Assembly (NCBI GenBank): GCA_022266195.1
Contig: WHVY01000001.1
Coordinates: 16,182,001-16,246,000 of the forward strand
DNA from: Tetranychus cinnabarinus
Taxonomy: Eukaryota; Arthropoda; Arachnida; Trombidiformes; Tetranychidae
DNA: 64,000 bases
Direction of reading: 5' to 3'
The notes under the pieces were generated by a model that was not told the DNA's origin, did no database searches, and worked only from the letters and a program-made list of their open reading frames with translations. Position 1 is the first letter of the stretch, and each line of letters begins with the position of its first letter. This document shows positions 23,398-33,547 of this stretch, piece by piece. A program made the position numbers and the translations under genes.

Positions 23398-24764
23398 TCA
23401 TTCCAAATTTTTATCGCCCAAGCCTCTTGTTTGCTGGTATTTTTGGGCTTAGCATTTTGCATGAGTTGCTGAAGCTCTTGTTCAGCAGTCTTGTGGTTGA
23501 AATGATCATTTAATATATCACACTAATTCCATTGAGACAAATAAACATCTACAGTTGAATCAACTAAATGTTGTTAAGACTCGAGGCGAAGCCGAGAGTC
23601 TTAACAACAAATACCCTCGTTGCAGTGATCTAACTTATACAAATAAATAATGTTGCAGAATTACATTAGATTATATTGCTAAAGCAATTAAATGCTGTCC
23701 TCTGCTGATCAAAATGTAATTTTCGATGAATAATATGCGTATGCGCTTCAACTTTTCATTGCTGCATATGATGCAGGCAAAACGTTTTGATGTTCGAATG
23801 GTTGCAGAAATCTTCAAAAAGCCATTAGAAACAGGATTCATTGTAAATTATAATTTTCATATAAAAATTCTGCGCATGCGTGAATCATGTTGTAATTTCA
23901 CATGTGCAAAGATTTCGCAAGATGTATTCAATGAAGTTATCCAGGGTACGCTATCTATTCATGTTTTTGAGATATGAACCACTTCAGGTATCGCTGGTAG
24001 TAGGTATTGACGCATCAAATAAAGCTTGAATAGTCTATATGTGCAATTTCATGATGATCGTCGTGGGATGGGATATCATACTCTTACCGATAACTACATA
24101 CGAGCTTGTGTTGATAATGCTGGTGCTAATGTTGAAAAGGCTGGTGCCAATGCTAATGCTGTAAATAGCTTTAATGCTGCTGTATTCCAAATGGTGATTG
24201 AGGAAAATGCAGGTTTATTATTTCTCATAATTAGAATCGTTATTAAAATTCTGGAATTTGACCTGGTTACAATTACGGAGTGGTCTTAATGAATTACTTA
24301 AGAAGTTTGTGTTTAAACTATAAATATATCACATCACAGTGTCATAGGTTGAGAAAACATGTAAATATGTATCAAATTGTCCACCAATAACTGATATAAT
24401 GTATAGTTATCTAGTCCTGGAAGAGTTGACGCTCGGTCTGTATGTATATCGAAATTGTCACTGATAATTTCACTGTAAATAGCACTGTATACTATGTAGA
24501 ATGTTTCACAGCACTGTATATGGAGATAGGTATAAGTCACTTTTATTGTTGAAAAAATTGTTCAATAATCGGCAACCAGTATAGGTAATTCACATTCATC
24601 GTAAATGGTAATGAATAACTTTTAATAATCACTAATTTAAGTCACTACAAAACTAGGGTTTAACTGAGTTTAAAACGACTTCAATTTTACATTTTAACCA
24701 AAGCAAATAGTTAGCTGGCCAGAGCTTCCGCGGGGTCCTAAAACGGCGGCCAAACAAAGGATTT

Positions 24765-24910
24765 GTCGGCCATTTTATGTACCGTGAGGGAGAAAATCTT
24801 CTCCCTCACAATGGCCGACCTATCAAAAATGATCCAATAATGGCCTTTCCCTACCTACTGGAGGTAGGGAAAGGTAGTTGCTGAACAAAAAACTGGTTAG
24901 GACCAGTTTT
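24765..24910. repeat. row of three strong hairpins, copy B
   Basis: Identical stems to those at 15768-15914, with one A fewer in the A-run between hairpins 1 and 2. Confidence 0.75.
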
Positions 24911-25401
24911 CCTCACACTGCGTATGCCTTTGTCTCCCAATACCTTTGTTGCCATTGTTGCTGATGATAGTTTTCCGACGATGACGAAAGTATTCACGTA
25001 TTAACGACTGAGTCCCATGACATTGTCCGAATCAGGAATCTTTATTCAGAAGATTCTTCTTTTTCCCGCTTGATAAGGAAAAAGGAGGACTATGAAGCAT
25101 CTTTGCCATCTGATGTTGGGCATTGTACTCTTTATGGGAGTCTAATTCTTTATTTTCAACTTTTTTAGCTTTTATACATTTGTAGCCATTTTATAAATAA
25201 CCCTTCTGGTTAATTCTACATGTACATAAACATATCCGTAGACATCAACACTAATTCAGCAATTAAGAAGAAGCAATTAAAAGAAGGCATCTAACATAAA
25301 CATTAAACTATTTTCGTTACATGTACCGATTGCTTTTCTGTTCAGTCACTGTCCAGTTACAATAATTTATATTTGCTCCTTATATTACTTACTACTTATA
25401 T

Positions 25402-25774
25402 TTATATTCCCACGCTGTTTATTTGAATATTCAATCTCGACCCTTCTTTCAAAGTAAATTCAGTAGGTAGCACTGTTACTATTGTTGGTTTGTAGCAAAA
25501 CTGATGTTGTCTTAGAAGTCTGTCATCGTCTACTATTGTATGATCGGCTCGAAGAATAGTCCCAACCTTGCTTCCTACTTTCCTTTCGATTTCAGATCTG
25601 AGGTCATGACCTTGATCATTTAAGGACAAGTTATTGATCTGGAAGGTTTGGTTAAGGTATCTAACAATGAACTTATTGTAGTTCCCATTAGCCGCTTTTG
25701 AGCTACGCATAGGATTGCTTACTGTTTTGATGGATGTGTTTTGTTGAAGTTCTAAGTCTTTTTGCTTCAGCTTA
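25402..25774 (-). pseudogene. truncated copy of the 16406-16861 gene
   Basis: Only the C-terminal ~121 codons remain. The upstream coiled-coil part is replaced by the inverted arm, which supplies an incidental MMDK start. Not expected to be functional. Confidence 0.6.
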
Positions 25775-25815
25775 TCCATCATACAACGTTCAGAGGGACA
25801 AACAATGCGTTATTA

Positions 25816-26228
25816 CTTATTTGCTATATTTCAAGGTCAAGGTCATTCAAGGTCATTTGTCGGAAATCGCTCCTAATGCTATTAGAGGTCAAACGAAGGT
25901 CGCATAATAATTTTAAAGGTCAAATAATTGTACCGGTCAAGTTTGATTGTTCTGTTATGAGCGTAACCTTATTTATTGGCATTTTTATTCATGCACAAGT
26001 CTGCAGTCATTATGCTGTGGATATTGCAGAGCTTCGTTGGAGTTACCCAGTCATTACCGCGTGGAGGTGAAGTTGCAATTTAATGACCTTTGGGCAGTTT
26101 TGATGACCCGGGTGCCCTTGCCTACCGGAAAAATCCCTACGCACCCTTCGTTTGACCTCTAATAGCATTAGGAGCGATTTCCGACAAATGACCTTGAATG
26201 ACCTTGACCTTGAAATATAGCAAATAAG
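25816..26228. mobile_element. 413-bp MITE, copy 2 (opposite orientation)
   Basis: Inverted counterpart of 20203-20615 with the same TA flanks and ~85-bp ends. It lies inside the right inverted arm, so it was probably copied with the arm and not inserted separately. Confidence 0.85.
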
Positions 26229-26331
26229 TATCGGCGAAATTTAATTATAAAAAATCTGACCCCTCAAGGTCAATCACAGCCCAAGATATAGCCGTTTAAC
26301 ATCGGTAAAAATAGCTGAATAGCCCTGTAGT

Positions 26332-27019
26332 ACAAAGTCATTATAACTTTCTTTCTTTATAATTTCAAATTTGTCTTTTATGTTGAAGCCATTTTCTGTC
26401 TTTATTTCTTTCATATATTGTTCGATTGAACAAATATTTAATTTAATATACATCTTTACAACTGGATCGAATGGTCTAGGGATGTAGGGGGTCAGGTTTA
26501 AGTTTTGACCTTCAATCTCCTCTATCAGATCTTTTGTTATGTTGTTGTCCTCCTCTCTGATGGTTACTGTCTTTTTACCGGCTTTTATACCTCTTATTGG
26601 GGTCGTTATCTTTCCTTCTGCTTTTAATTTAATAATTATGTCTTTGACTTTTTCAGCTGGAATGTTGTTGCTTTTTACCAGGATGGTTCGCTTTCTTCCC
26701 ACTTTATCCATGAAGGAGGAATGGCTGATTCTTCTGAGTTGTCTGTTGTTTTCTTTACTTTTTCTGCTGGTGTGTAATCGTTCTCGTCGTTGTCTTTTAT
26801 TGTGATTTCCACAGGTTTGCTGGCTGGAGGTTTTCTCTTTCTTGAGAAGGCCATCTTTGCATTTTCTAATACTTTAATTATTGAATTATTGTCGAATGTC
26901 TCATCTTTGTTTATGATACTATGGTACTTTGGACAGATAGAGGACACTTTGGTACATTCCGATGTCCCAGCAAAGCAAATCATTCTTCTCGCCCTCAAGA
27001 AAGAAGCGCAGCATACGTA
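26332..27019 (-). pseudogene. LINE ORF1 (gag-like), N-terminal half
   Basis: The minus strand starts near 27019 (MCCASFLRARRMICF) and gives a cysteine-bearing, then Lys/Pro-rich segment (SRKRKPPASKPVEITIKD) up to about 26675. A frameshift near 26700 leads to MDKVGRKRTILVKSNNIPAE through KKESYNDFV at the insert edge. The continuing CCHC half is at 19802-20102. No endonuclease or reverse transcriptase follows nearby on this strand, so only a remnant of the LINE is present. Confidence 0.65.
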
Positions 27020-28755
27020 ATGTGGTTCGAGTGCTTGCGCTTGCCTTTGAAAAACAATTTGCGATTGATCTTCGCATTTTCCCAGGACTTTAGATACGAA
27101 AGGGCAGCAACTGAAAGTGATTGTTCACATGCAACTATAGCAGAATATTACGGTAGATTCCGAGAAGCGATAACACCTGCTTTTTTAATTTTCTTAAAAC
27201 TGAATAAAAAGGCATTCTCATATTTTTATTTAACGTTCACCTTTACTTAACTCTAAGATATTTTTATAATGTTTTCACAATGTCTTGCCATGCAAAATCA
27301 AGGTTTTATTTCCATTCGTTACCAGTCATACCTTACAAAGAAACAGATGCAGAATCAGTATTTCAAATAATGAAATTCGGGGAAAAAACTGTTTGGTTAC
27401 TTGTTTAGGGTTTATTATTTTTTATATTTGTTGCCTTTAACGTGAATTATGAATAGATTAAACATATGAGAAGATGAAGATGATTCAGATTAAAGTAATG
27501 AGAATTAATCACAAAAGTGAGCAACTGATTTCAGATTAACATTCTTTTTTACCATTCTATTTGCTCTTTTTTAAATTATAACTAGGTCAGGCGATCGCTC
27601 GCCAAAATCGGAGCGTTAGTTATACATCGCCCTATTGTACTATTGTATTGAAGTGATTGATTGTGGTTGTAAATTGATATACATGTAGTTTATGATTATT
27701 TGAGAAATTCAATGTAATGGCTGCATTTGCATAAACACCCGATTTTAGATCATCGAATGAATAAGCAGAATTGACGTTCGATCTGAAAGCTTTGCAAATT
27801 TCTTCTCTTTTCTATTTCTCTCCGAAATCTACCAATAATTACTCTGACTGATATGCAACACTTGATAAAGTTATAGCTTCACAACATGAACTAATTATAA
27901 TTTTGATCTTATGTGTCACTCCATGGCGAAAAATGTCAAACCCATATGTCTACCTTTTTCACACTTTCGTCGTATGCTAATCATTATTGAGATAGTTACC
28001 TTTTTGTGTATCTTGCTGACCTGTGTGGCTTATCTTGGACTGACTCTCTTAACAAAATCCTTTCATAAGTTATATAACTTTTTGCAAATTCCAAGTCCTA
28101 TTGCATAAATATTTAGTGATATGCTAATGAATCTGTTGTGTAGTGATCAAAATGATGCAAAATTTTTACAATGCCTTTCAAAAGTGATCTAAAGGTCAAA
28201 GGTCAAATTTCCGAAAAATGACCTCGGATGACCTCCAAAAGTTGATCAGTTAATTTTTTTCTCATATAGATGTCTGGTGGTCAATAGCAACTCGACAAAT
28301 GTTTTCGTTCATTAGTTATGCGACCAACAAGAAATTTAAAAATTGGTTTTTCAAAATGGGACCTGAGTTAGGCATCTTCACTTCGTTTCAATACGCTCCG
28401 ATAGTTAAGGAATTAGTTGTTAAATATGAATTTCCATGATTCATTAAAGTGTAAAATGATGAAGATTCAATTCGGCTAGGATTTTACCCAAAGCTTTGTT
28501 GAGAGCAATTCAATTTAATTCAATTTTTATAATAGATTAAAATTTCCGATTATCTTTGTTTTACCAATAATTTAATCTATGCATTGATAGTAGTATAAAA
28601 TGGCTGGCTCCAGCACACTTTTTTTAAATTTTTAACGCACATTTTTTTCAACTCAACAGAATTTTTATTCTCCATCGTTCATAAAAAATATCTGACAAAA
28701 AGTTAATTTTCAATCGTTTCAAATCATTTTTAATCACGCTCTTCAACAGTTTCTC
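27020..28755. other. no gene seen
   Basis: AT-rich stretch with short frames. A weak inverted pair (ATCGGAGCGT near 27605, ACGCTCCGAT near 28395) and a GGTCAAA/GAAAAATGACC segment near 28195-28245 suggest decayed element ends. TATA-like TATAAAAT stands at about 28593. Confidence 0.4.
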
Positions 28756-29112
28756 ATGCTTACATCTTGCAAATATATGTGCATCATCATACCACATTCA
28801 TCAACAAATTGTACCTCAAATGACGAAGATAATTGTATTTGCTGGACTTGTGCTAAGTCAAATGAGCAAAACAATGACAGACAAATGAGTGTCAAGTAAT
28901 TGGAAATTGATAAGATTTCAAACAGTGTCAGAATCTTGGTACCATCTTGTTACCCTGTTCTACCTGAATCCTGCATCCCGTTATTCAAGGTTCGGAATGA
29001 GCTTCGATTTGCTTTTATCGCCATTGAGGATAAAGAAAAGACAAAAGAATTACTTAGTAAAGCTATCGATATTTGGTCAAAAACCTACGGCAAAAGAAAC
29101 CATAAAAACATT
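28756..29112 (+). pseudogene. small unassigned gene interrupted by a stop and by an LTR element
   Basis: One frame runs from ATG 28756 (MLTSCKYMCIIIPHSS, then CTSNDEDNCICWTCAKSNEQ) to an in-frame TAA at 28897-28899, then on in the same frame (LEIDKISNSVRILVPSCYPV to IWSKTYGKRNHKNI). With the LTR element removed, the frame would end at a TAA straight after KNI. No known domain; the first part has five cysteines. It could be a pseudogene, or two short frames aligned by chance. Confidence 0.4.
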
Positions 29113-29283
29113 TGTAACACACCCAAAGTAATTATCTGAAACCCCTTTTATAACTATCACACCCTTATCGATTATATGATTGTATCTCATATTAGAAACT
29201 ATGTTAGAATATATATTGAAAAATCTAATGAAATATAGTCAGTTCGCACAGAACTCTCAGTTTGTAAGGTTAAAACTCTTACA
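29113..29283 (+). repeat. 5' LTR (171 bp)
   Basis: Starts TGTAACACACCC and ends AACTCTTACA. Matches 30685-30855 over its full length. Confidence 0.88.
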
Positions 29284-30021
29284 ATTGGTGGCTCGTATGA
29301 GGGTAAAAGAAAACCTTTTACCCTCTGTTATAGTTAATAATTATATCTAAAATCACTAGTAAATCTGAATAAAGTGAATTATAAAAACCAACATAATCAA
29401 CCAAAACAATCAAACATTTATAATTTGTAAAATCAACTGAAAATAATTTACACTTACAACTTTTCAAATCTATATCTTGTGTTTTAAATTATAAAGTTAC
29501 TTTTTTGAGTGAATAATTCAACATTGTGGCCCAATAAGTTAATTTTGACCATTCTGTGAAATAATTTACTTGAACATTATGTGTTTGATTTGCGTCTGCA
29601 GATCTGTGAACTCTCTTCAAGTTAACTTTGTCAGTTCTAATTTCTCCTGCACAACAAATTTTCAACGTGATTCAACTAACAAAAAGACAATCAATACAAT
29701 TAAAAAACAATATCAATAGTCTAACTATCTAACAAAAACCGTGAAATCAAAGTTGACTAGATATTTTCCACATTCCTTTAAACTTATTCAATATTATATC
29801 ATGTTTACAAACCTGTTATTACTAAATATGGTTCAAGAGCTGAGTCAAGCAACTAAAACTCAACATATGCAAATTCTAGTCCTAATTCTATCTCTACATT
29901 ACCGTCTATTATAAATTTATATAGAACTAATGTATCCTCTAGACCTAAGACATTACTTACTGTTCTTATTGTATGTCAACTCTAATGAATTCACAGGTTC
30001 ATCAATAAGCAAGTCCAGAAA
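29284..30021 (+). other. leader of the LTR element
   Basis: Primer-binding-site-like start, then ~720 bp of AT-rich untranslated sequence without a coding frame. It may contain packaging or promoter signals. Confidence 0.5.
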
Positions 30022-30579
30022 ATGACACGACCACAGGAGGAAGAATTCAAAAGAGACTGGGTCGACCAAGAAGCAACAAGGGATTTTGAATGTATAACAT
30101 GCTTAAAACTTATCCCAAACCATTTTCAAAACCACACTTGTAAACATTGTAAACACTGCATGTGCCCAAATTGTCAAGTGATGTACGCATTAACTTATAA
30201 ACTTAAAAACCCCCATCCATTAGAATGCCAAGCCTGTAGAAAACCATGGAGTTACGGTTGTAGACGCCAAAATGGCATAAAGTCAGTAAAAGTATGGGAC
30301 CAATTAAAAGTTTATTGTAAGTTCCCATCCTGCAGGAAAATTATAACTAATGAAGATTACAAATGGCATACAAATTTCTGCCCACATAATGTTAACAATT
30401 GTTCCTTATGTATAACATATAAATTACCTCAAGAATTTCATTCAAGATTTTGCATGACCCTCAGCTCTACCCAGAAAGAACTACAATTGAAAACCCAAGA
30501 ATTAAGGAGAATGGCTCCAGAATTGGAAGATACTAAAGAAATGTTAAAGGAAGCTGAAAATAAGTTGAAAATAAGTTGA
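30022..30579 (+). CDS. RING plus TRAF-type zinc-finger, coiled-coil protein
   Basis: 185 aa, intact, inside the LTR element. A C3HC4 RING is complete: C24, C27, C43, H45, C48, C51, C69, C72. Two TRAF/SIAH-like fingers follow: C99-x4-C104 with H116-x3-C120, and C127-x2-C130 with H140-x3-C144. Residues ~149-183 form a charged coiled coil (KELQLKTQELRRMAPELE). This is the layout of the N-terminal half of TRAF-type E3 ubiquitin ligases without the MATH domain. RING proteins recruit a ubiquitin-conjugating enzyme; the coiled coil would allow oligomerisation. The likely origin is capture of a host transcript, and it could act as a competitor or adaptor of TRAF signalling; that role is inference. 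It is intronless, as expected after passage through RNA. Confidence 0.8.
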   Translation: MTRPQEEEFKRDWVDQEATRDFECITCLKLIPNHFQNHTCKHCKHCMCPNCQVMYALTYKLKNPHPLECQACRKPWSYGCRRQNGIKSVKVWDQLKVYCKFPSCRKIITNEDYKWHTNFCPHNVNNCSLCITYKLPQEFHSRFCMTLSSTQKELQLKTQELRRMAPELEDTKEMLKEAENKLKIS

Positions 30580-30684
30580 AAGCATTGCAACAATGAATCC
30601 TTTGCAGAATACAAACTTACCATCAACAGAACCCGCTTGATTATTGTAACTAAACAGTGGCTGTTCAGAATGGCGGCCGGTATA

Positions 30685-30855
30685 TGTAACACACCCAAAG
30701 TAATTTCCTAAAACCCCTTTTATAACTATCACACCCTTTTCGATTATATGATTGTATCTCATATTAGAAACTATGTTAGAATATATATTGAAGAATCAAA
30801 TAAAATATACTCAGTTCGCACAGAACTCTCAGTTTGTAAGGTTAAAACTCTTACA
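30685..30855 (+). repeat. 3' LTR (171 bp)
   Basis: Counterpart of 29113-29283, followed directly by the CATT target duplication. Confidence 0.88.
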
Positions 30856-30859
30856 CATT

Positions 30860-31261
30860 TAAAATGATCCATTGTTATTTTAACCCAATTCCATCATCGT
30901 CTTCATTCCTGTTCACATTTGTTCATTGTGCACACGAAGTGCGCTGGAGCAAGCAATTTCTAACTACGATTGATAAGAAACTGTGCCGGTAACCAGTGCA
31001 GTGTATAATAAATAACCATTAAGGTAACCTAGTGGTTACCCTGCACTGAGTGGTGTAATGAGATATAATTGAATTAGATTAAATGATTACAGATTGCATA
31101 ATTGAAAGTTATCTCAAACGGTAAAAAAATCATTCGATTTAACATTTTATTTCACATAAGACTTGCTTAGCTTTTTACAATTGTGGTAGTCGTAGTACAT
31201 AATTGTAGATAGTTTTGTCTAAGTTAATCAACTATAATTGATTGTTAATCGTTTTTAATTC
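30860..31261. other. no gene seen
   Basis: A small imperfect inverted repeat (GGTAACC..TGCAGTG near 30990 and GGTTACC..GCACTG near 31032) is the only feature noticed. Confidence 0.4.
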
Positions 31262-33051
31262 CTAGAAGTATCGCTTGAAGTTCATAGTGAACAACATTAA
31301 AGATGAACCGATTTCCAACATGAACTGTATAAGAAAAACAAATTTCTGATTATAATATTTAAAATTTTACAAATAATCAATATATCAATAAGATATTTAT
31401 TTGAATTTTTTTACTGGAATGAGATTGAAAAATAGTAAATCTGTTATACTGACTTTAATGAAGAAATCCTTTCTAATTGTTGTTATTGAACCCAATTGAA
31501 TGCCGATATTAGGGTCGGATAATCGTTCCATTAATTGTAAAAGCTTGAACAATAAACAATCAAATGTTATTACTTTTCCTTTCCATTTTTTTATTAGAAC
31601 AATATCGGCAAAAACTCGAACTTTTAAGTGTAGAGTTGAGACTTGGTAGGTTTTTACAGGTTATAGCACCAATGGCGTCAGTTCTTATGCTTCTAACAAC
31701 AACAACATGCTTCTACAAACCTATCAAGTCTTCACTCTAAGCTAAAATTTCGAGCTTTTGTAATTAAATTAATTAATTTACTTCTTACCTTAAACTGATT
31801 GTGAACATCGAGAACATTGTACCGACAGATTATTTGAAGATTTGAATATGAACGTTCAATCTTTATTGATCGTCGTTAAAAAACGTTTAAAAAATAAATA
31901 AGTTTGTCGTTGTATTATACATTTGAATTAATACTTACTGTAATAATAAATTCTCGTCCAATTAATGAGAGGTAACCAATAATGGTGAAAACAATGCAAC
32001 CAAGAGAACCAACTGAATTAGCGAATAGTGGAGAATGAAAACGAACAATAAAACCATAAAATATGAGCAGATCACCAATAGGTACAATGACAGCAAACGC
32101 AGAAAAGACTAAATCACCCGTTAATTGAGCACTTTTTTCCCATTGATTTAGACATTCAAACGTGTATTTGATGAACGTCGAAGCAAGTTCATCGGTGCAT
32201 TTCAACCTACGATAGGAATCTGACAACTCGACTACTGAGCGCAACTTGTGCATTGAATAGGCTTGTATTAAAAAAATATAACCAAAAATAGCAAAATATC
32301 TGCCAAACAAGGCAACGGCGACAAAAATAACGACTAAACTCCAGGCTAAGCTGAAATAAGGCAACTGTTTGACTTGATAAAAGTGTGGATTGAAGAGTAA
32401 TATGGTGTAATAGCAAGGTTCAACAAAGAAACAGATAAATATAAAGCTACGGTTGAGTTGAGTAACCAGGATATGGATTGAACGATGAAATTTAATTGCT
32501 TGGTTTGATGTCATTTGCAAGTGAACTTGATCAAACCCGTTCTTAATTATGTCCGAGTAAATGGTCAAAACACTGTATATACCACTTTTATCATATAAAA
32601 CAATCAATTCACTGTTAACAGCTCCCAATGAGAATGAAATGCTCATTAGAATGTTAATCATTGATCGATATTTTGTCTTGTAGGCAAAGTCACCTAAATA
32701 CAATTGGTAATCTTCATTGTCTATGAGTGTTAAACAAATGCAACGAATCAAGGTGATTTGATCAATTGCTCGCATAATTAGTCGGAAATAGTCAGTTCCA
32801 GCTGATTGATGAGACACATTTTGCTTGAACCCAAACCGAGAAGCACGAAAAAATATTGAAAACTTTTCAAATTTCACAAGTTGTTTGATTGTCTCTTCGG
32901 ATGTTAGACTGTGATTCGGTAATCCTAACAGTAAATTGATGATTGTGATTTTAAAAGATGACAATGAATAATGTCGCGATTTATTGAAAAGTTTCATTTT
33001 CAGTTTATTATACCAATGAAAAATATCAACGGAAGGTAAAAAATTATTCAT
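31262..33051 (-). CDS. gustatory-receptor-like chemoreceptor 2 (four exons)
   Basis: Exons 31939-33051, 31789-31860, 31454-31543 and 31262-31324 give 445 aa, all introns phase 0. It starts MNNFLPSVDIFHWYNKL, the family's usual start, and ends LFTMNFKRYF. The second intron (exon 2 to exon 3) is longer than in receptor 1. Exon 1 carries the array-wide stretches LLLGLPNHSLTSEETI, FFRASRFGF and EDYQLYLGDFAYKTK. No disabling change seen. Expected to be a multi-pass membrane channel in chemosensory neurons; ligand unknown. Confidence 0.85.
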
Positions 33052-33547
33052 TTTAAGTCTCTTTTATTTTATTATATTTACTAACAAATCTCAATATTCA
33101 GTAATTGAAGTTTTACAGATTATAAAAATTTAGACTTCAACATCAGTTTAGACTGCAGTCGATCTGAGTGAACATAAAATGTTGTATTTCATTTAACAGA
33201 GTAGATACAAAATCCTCATCACAAAACAAAAACTTTTCTTGGAAACTCAAGTACTAATAATAAAAGCTCCACCTTTTCATTTGATAGGAAAAACAATATT
33301 AAATTGTTGAGGGATTTGATATAATAGTTTAACCATTTAATTGAGACATTAAATTTGGAATCAATATTTTCTTGAGAGAATCGAGAATTAAAAAAAAAGA
33401 ATTGAAACATTATCAAAGTTTATCAAGTTTAGTCATTAAAAGTCGAATCAATAATTTGCATTTACGCAAAGGAAACAATTTCATTTGCAAATTTATCATG
33501 AAACTCGACGAGTTAAATACTTCTTTTCATTCAATGAATTTAATGTA
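33052..33547. other. receptor 2 upstream region
   Basis: AT-rich repeat of the receptor-array 5' flank. It shares the TCATGAAACTCGACGAG-like segment with the flanks at ~37510, 46325 and 52070. No gene. Confidence 0.5.

Larger units (their letters stand above)
21632..25774. repeat. 4.14-kb near-identical direct repeat, copy B
   Basis: Copy of 12635-16778 in the same orientation. Its left border abuts the acyltransferase fragment. Its right border abuts the right inverted arm and truncates the gene corresponding to 16406-16861. The near-perfect identity implies recent duplication, gene conversion or an assembly duplication. Confidence 0.92.
20102..26331. mobile_element. 6.2-kb composite insert bounded by ~555-bp inverted repeats
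   Basis: The left end 20102-20656 and right end 25777-26331 are inverted copies. Each begins CAGGGCTATTCAGC at its outer edge and has a TA next to it. Each arm contains one 413-bp MITE and ~38 bp of the zinc-finger sequence. Inside are the zinc-finger repeat, an 18S rRNA 3' end, an acyltransferase fragment and 4.1-kb repeat copy B. The insert splits a LINE ORF1: the gag-like frame reads up to GACTTTGTA on one side and resumes at TTTAAATTT on the other. It could be a real composite transposon, an inversion-duplication or a misassembly. Confidence 0.6.
29113..30855 (+). mobile_element. short LTR element carrying a RING/zinc-finger gene
   Basis: Two 171-bp direct LTRs, TG...CA bounded, flank 1401 bp of interior. 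A 4-bp target duplication CATT (29109-29112 and 30856-30859) flanks the whole. A primer-binding-site-like sequence (TGGTGGCTCGTATGAGGG, 29286-29303) lies 2 nt inside the 5' LTR. No gag, protease or reverse transcriptase is present. The only substantial frame is the zinc-finger gene at 30022. It must have moved using enzymes from another element. The LTRs differ at roughly eight positions by eye. Confidence 0.88.

Noticed and set aside
12635..25774. A CRISPR-like or satellite array
   Set aside because: The repeats are two long copies without short regularly spaced units, and the sequence is eukaryotic.
26539..27250. Plus-strand frames of 76-109 codons
   Set aside because: Antisense shadows of the LINE ORF1 N-terminal half and its flank.
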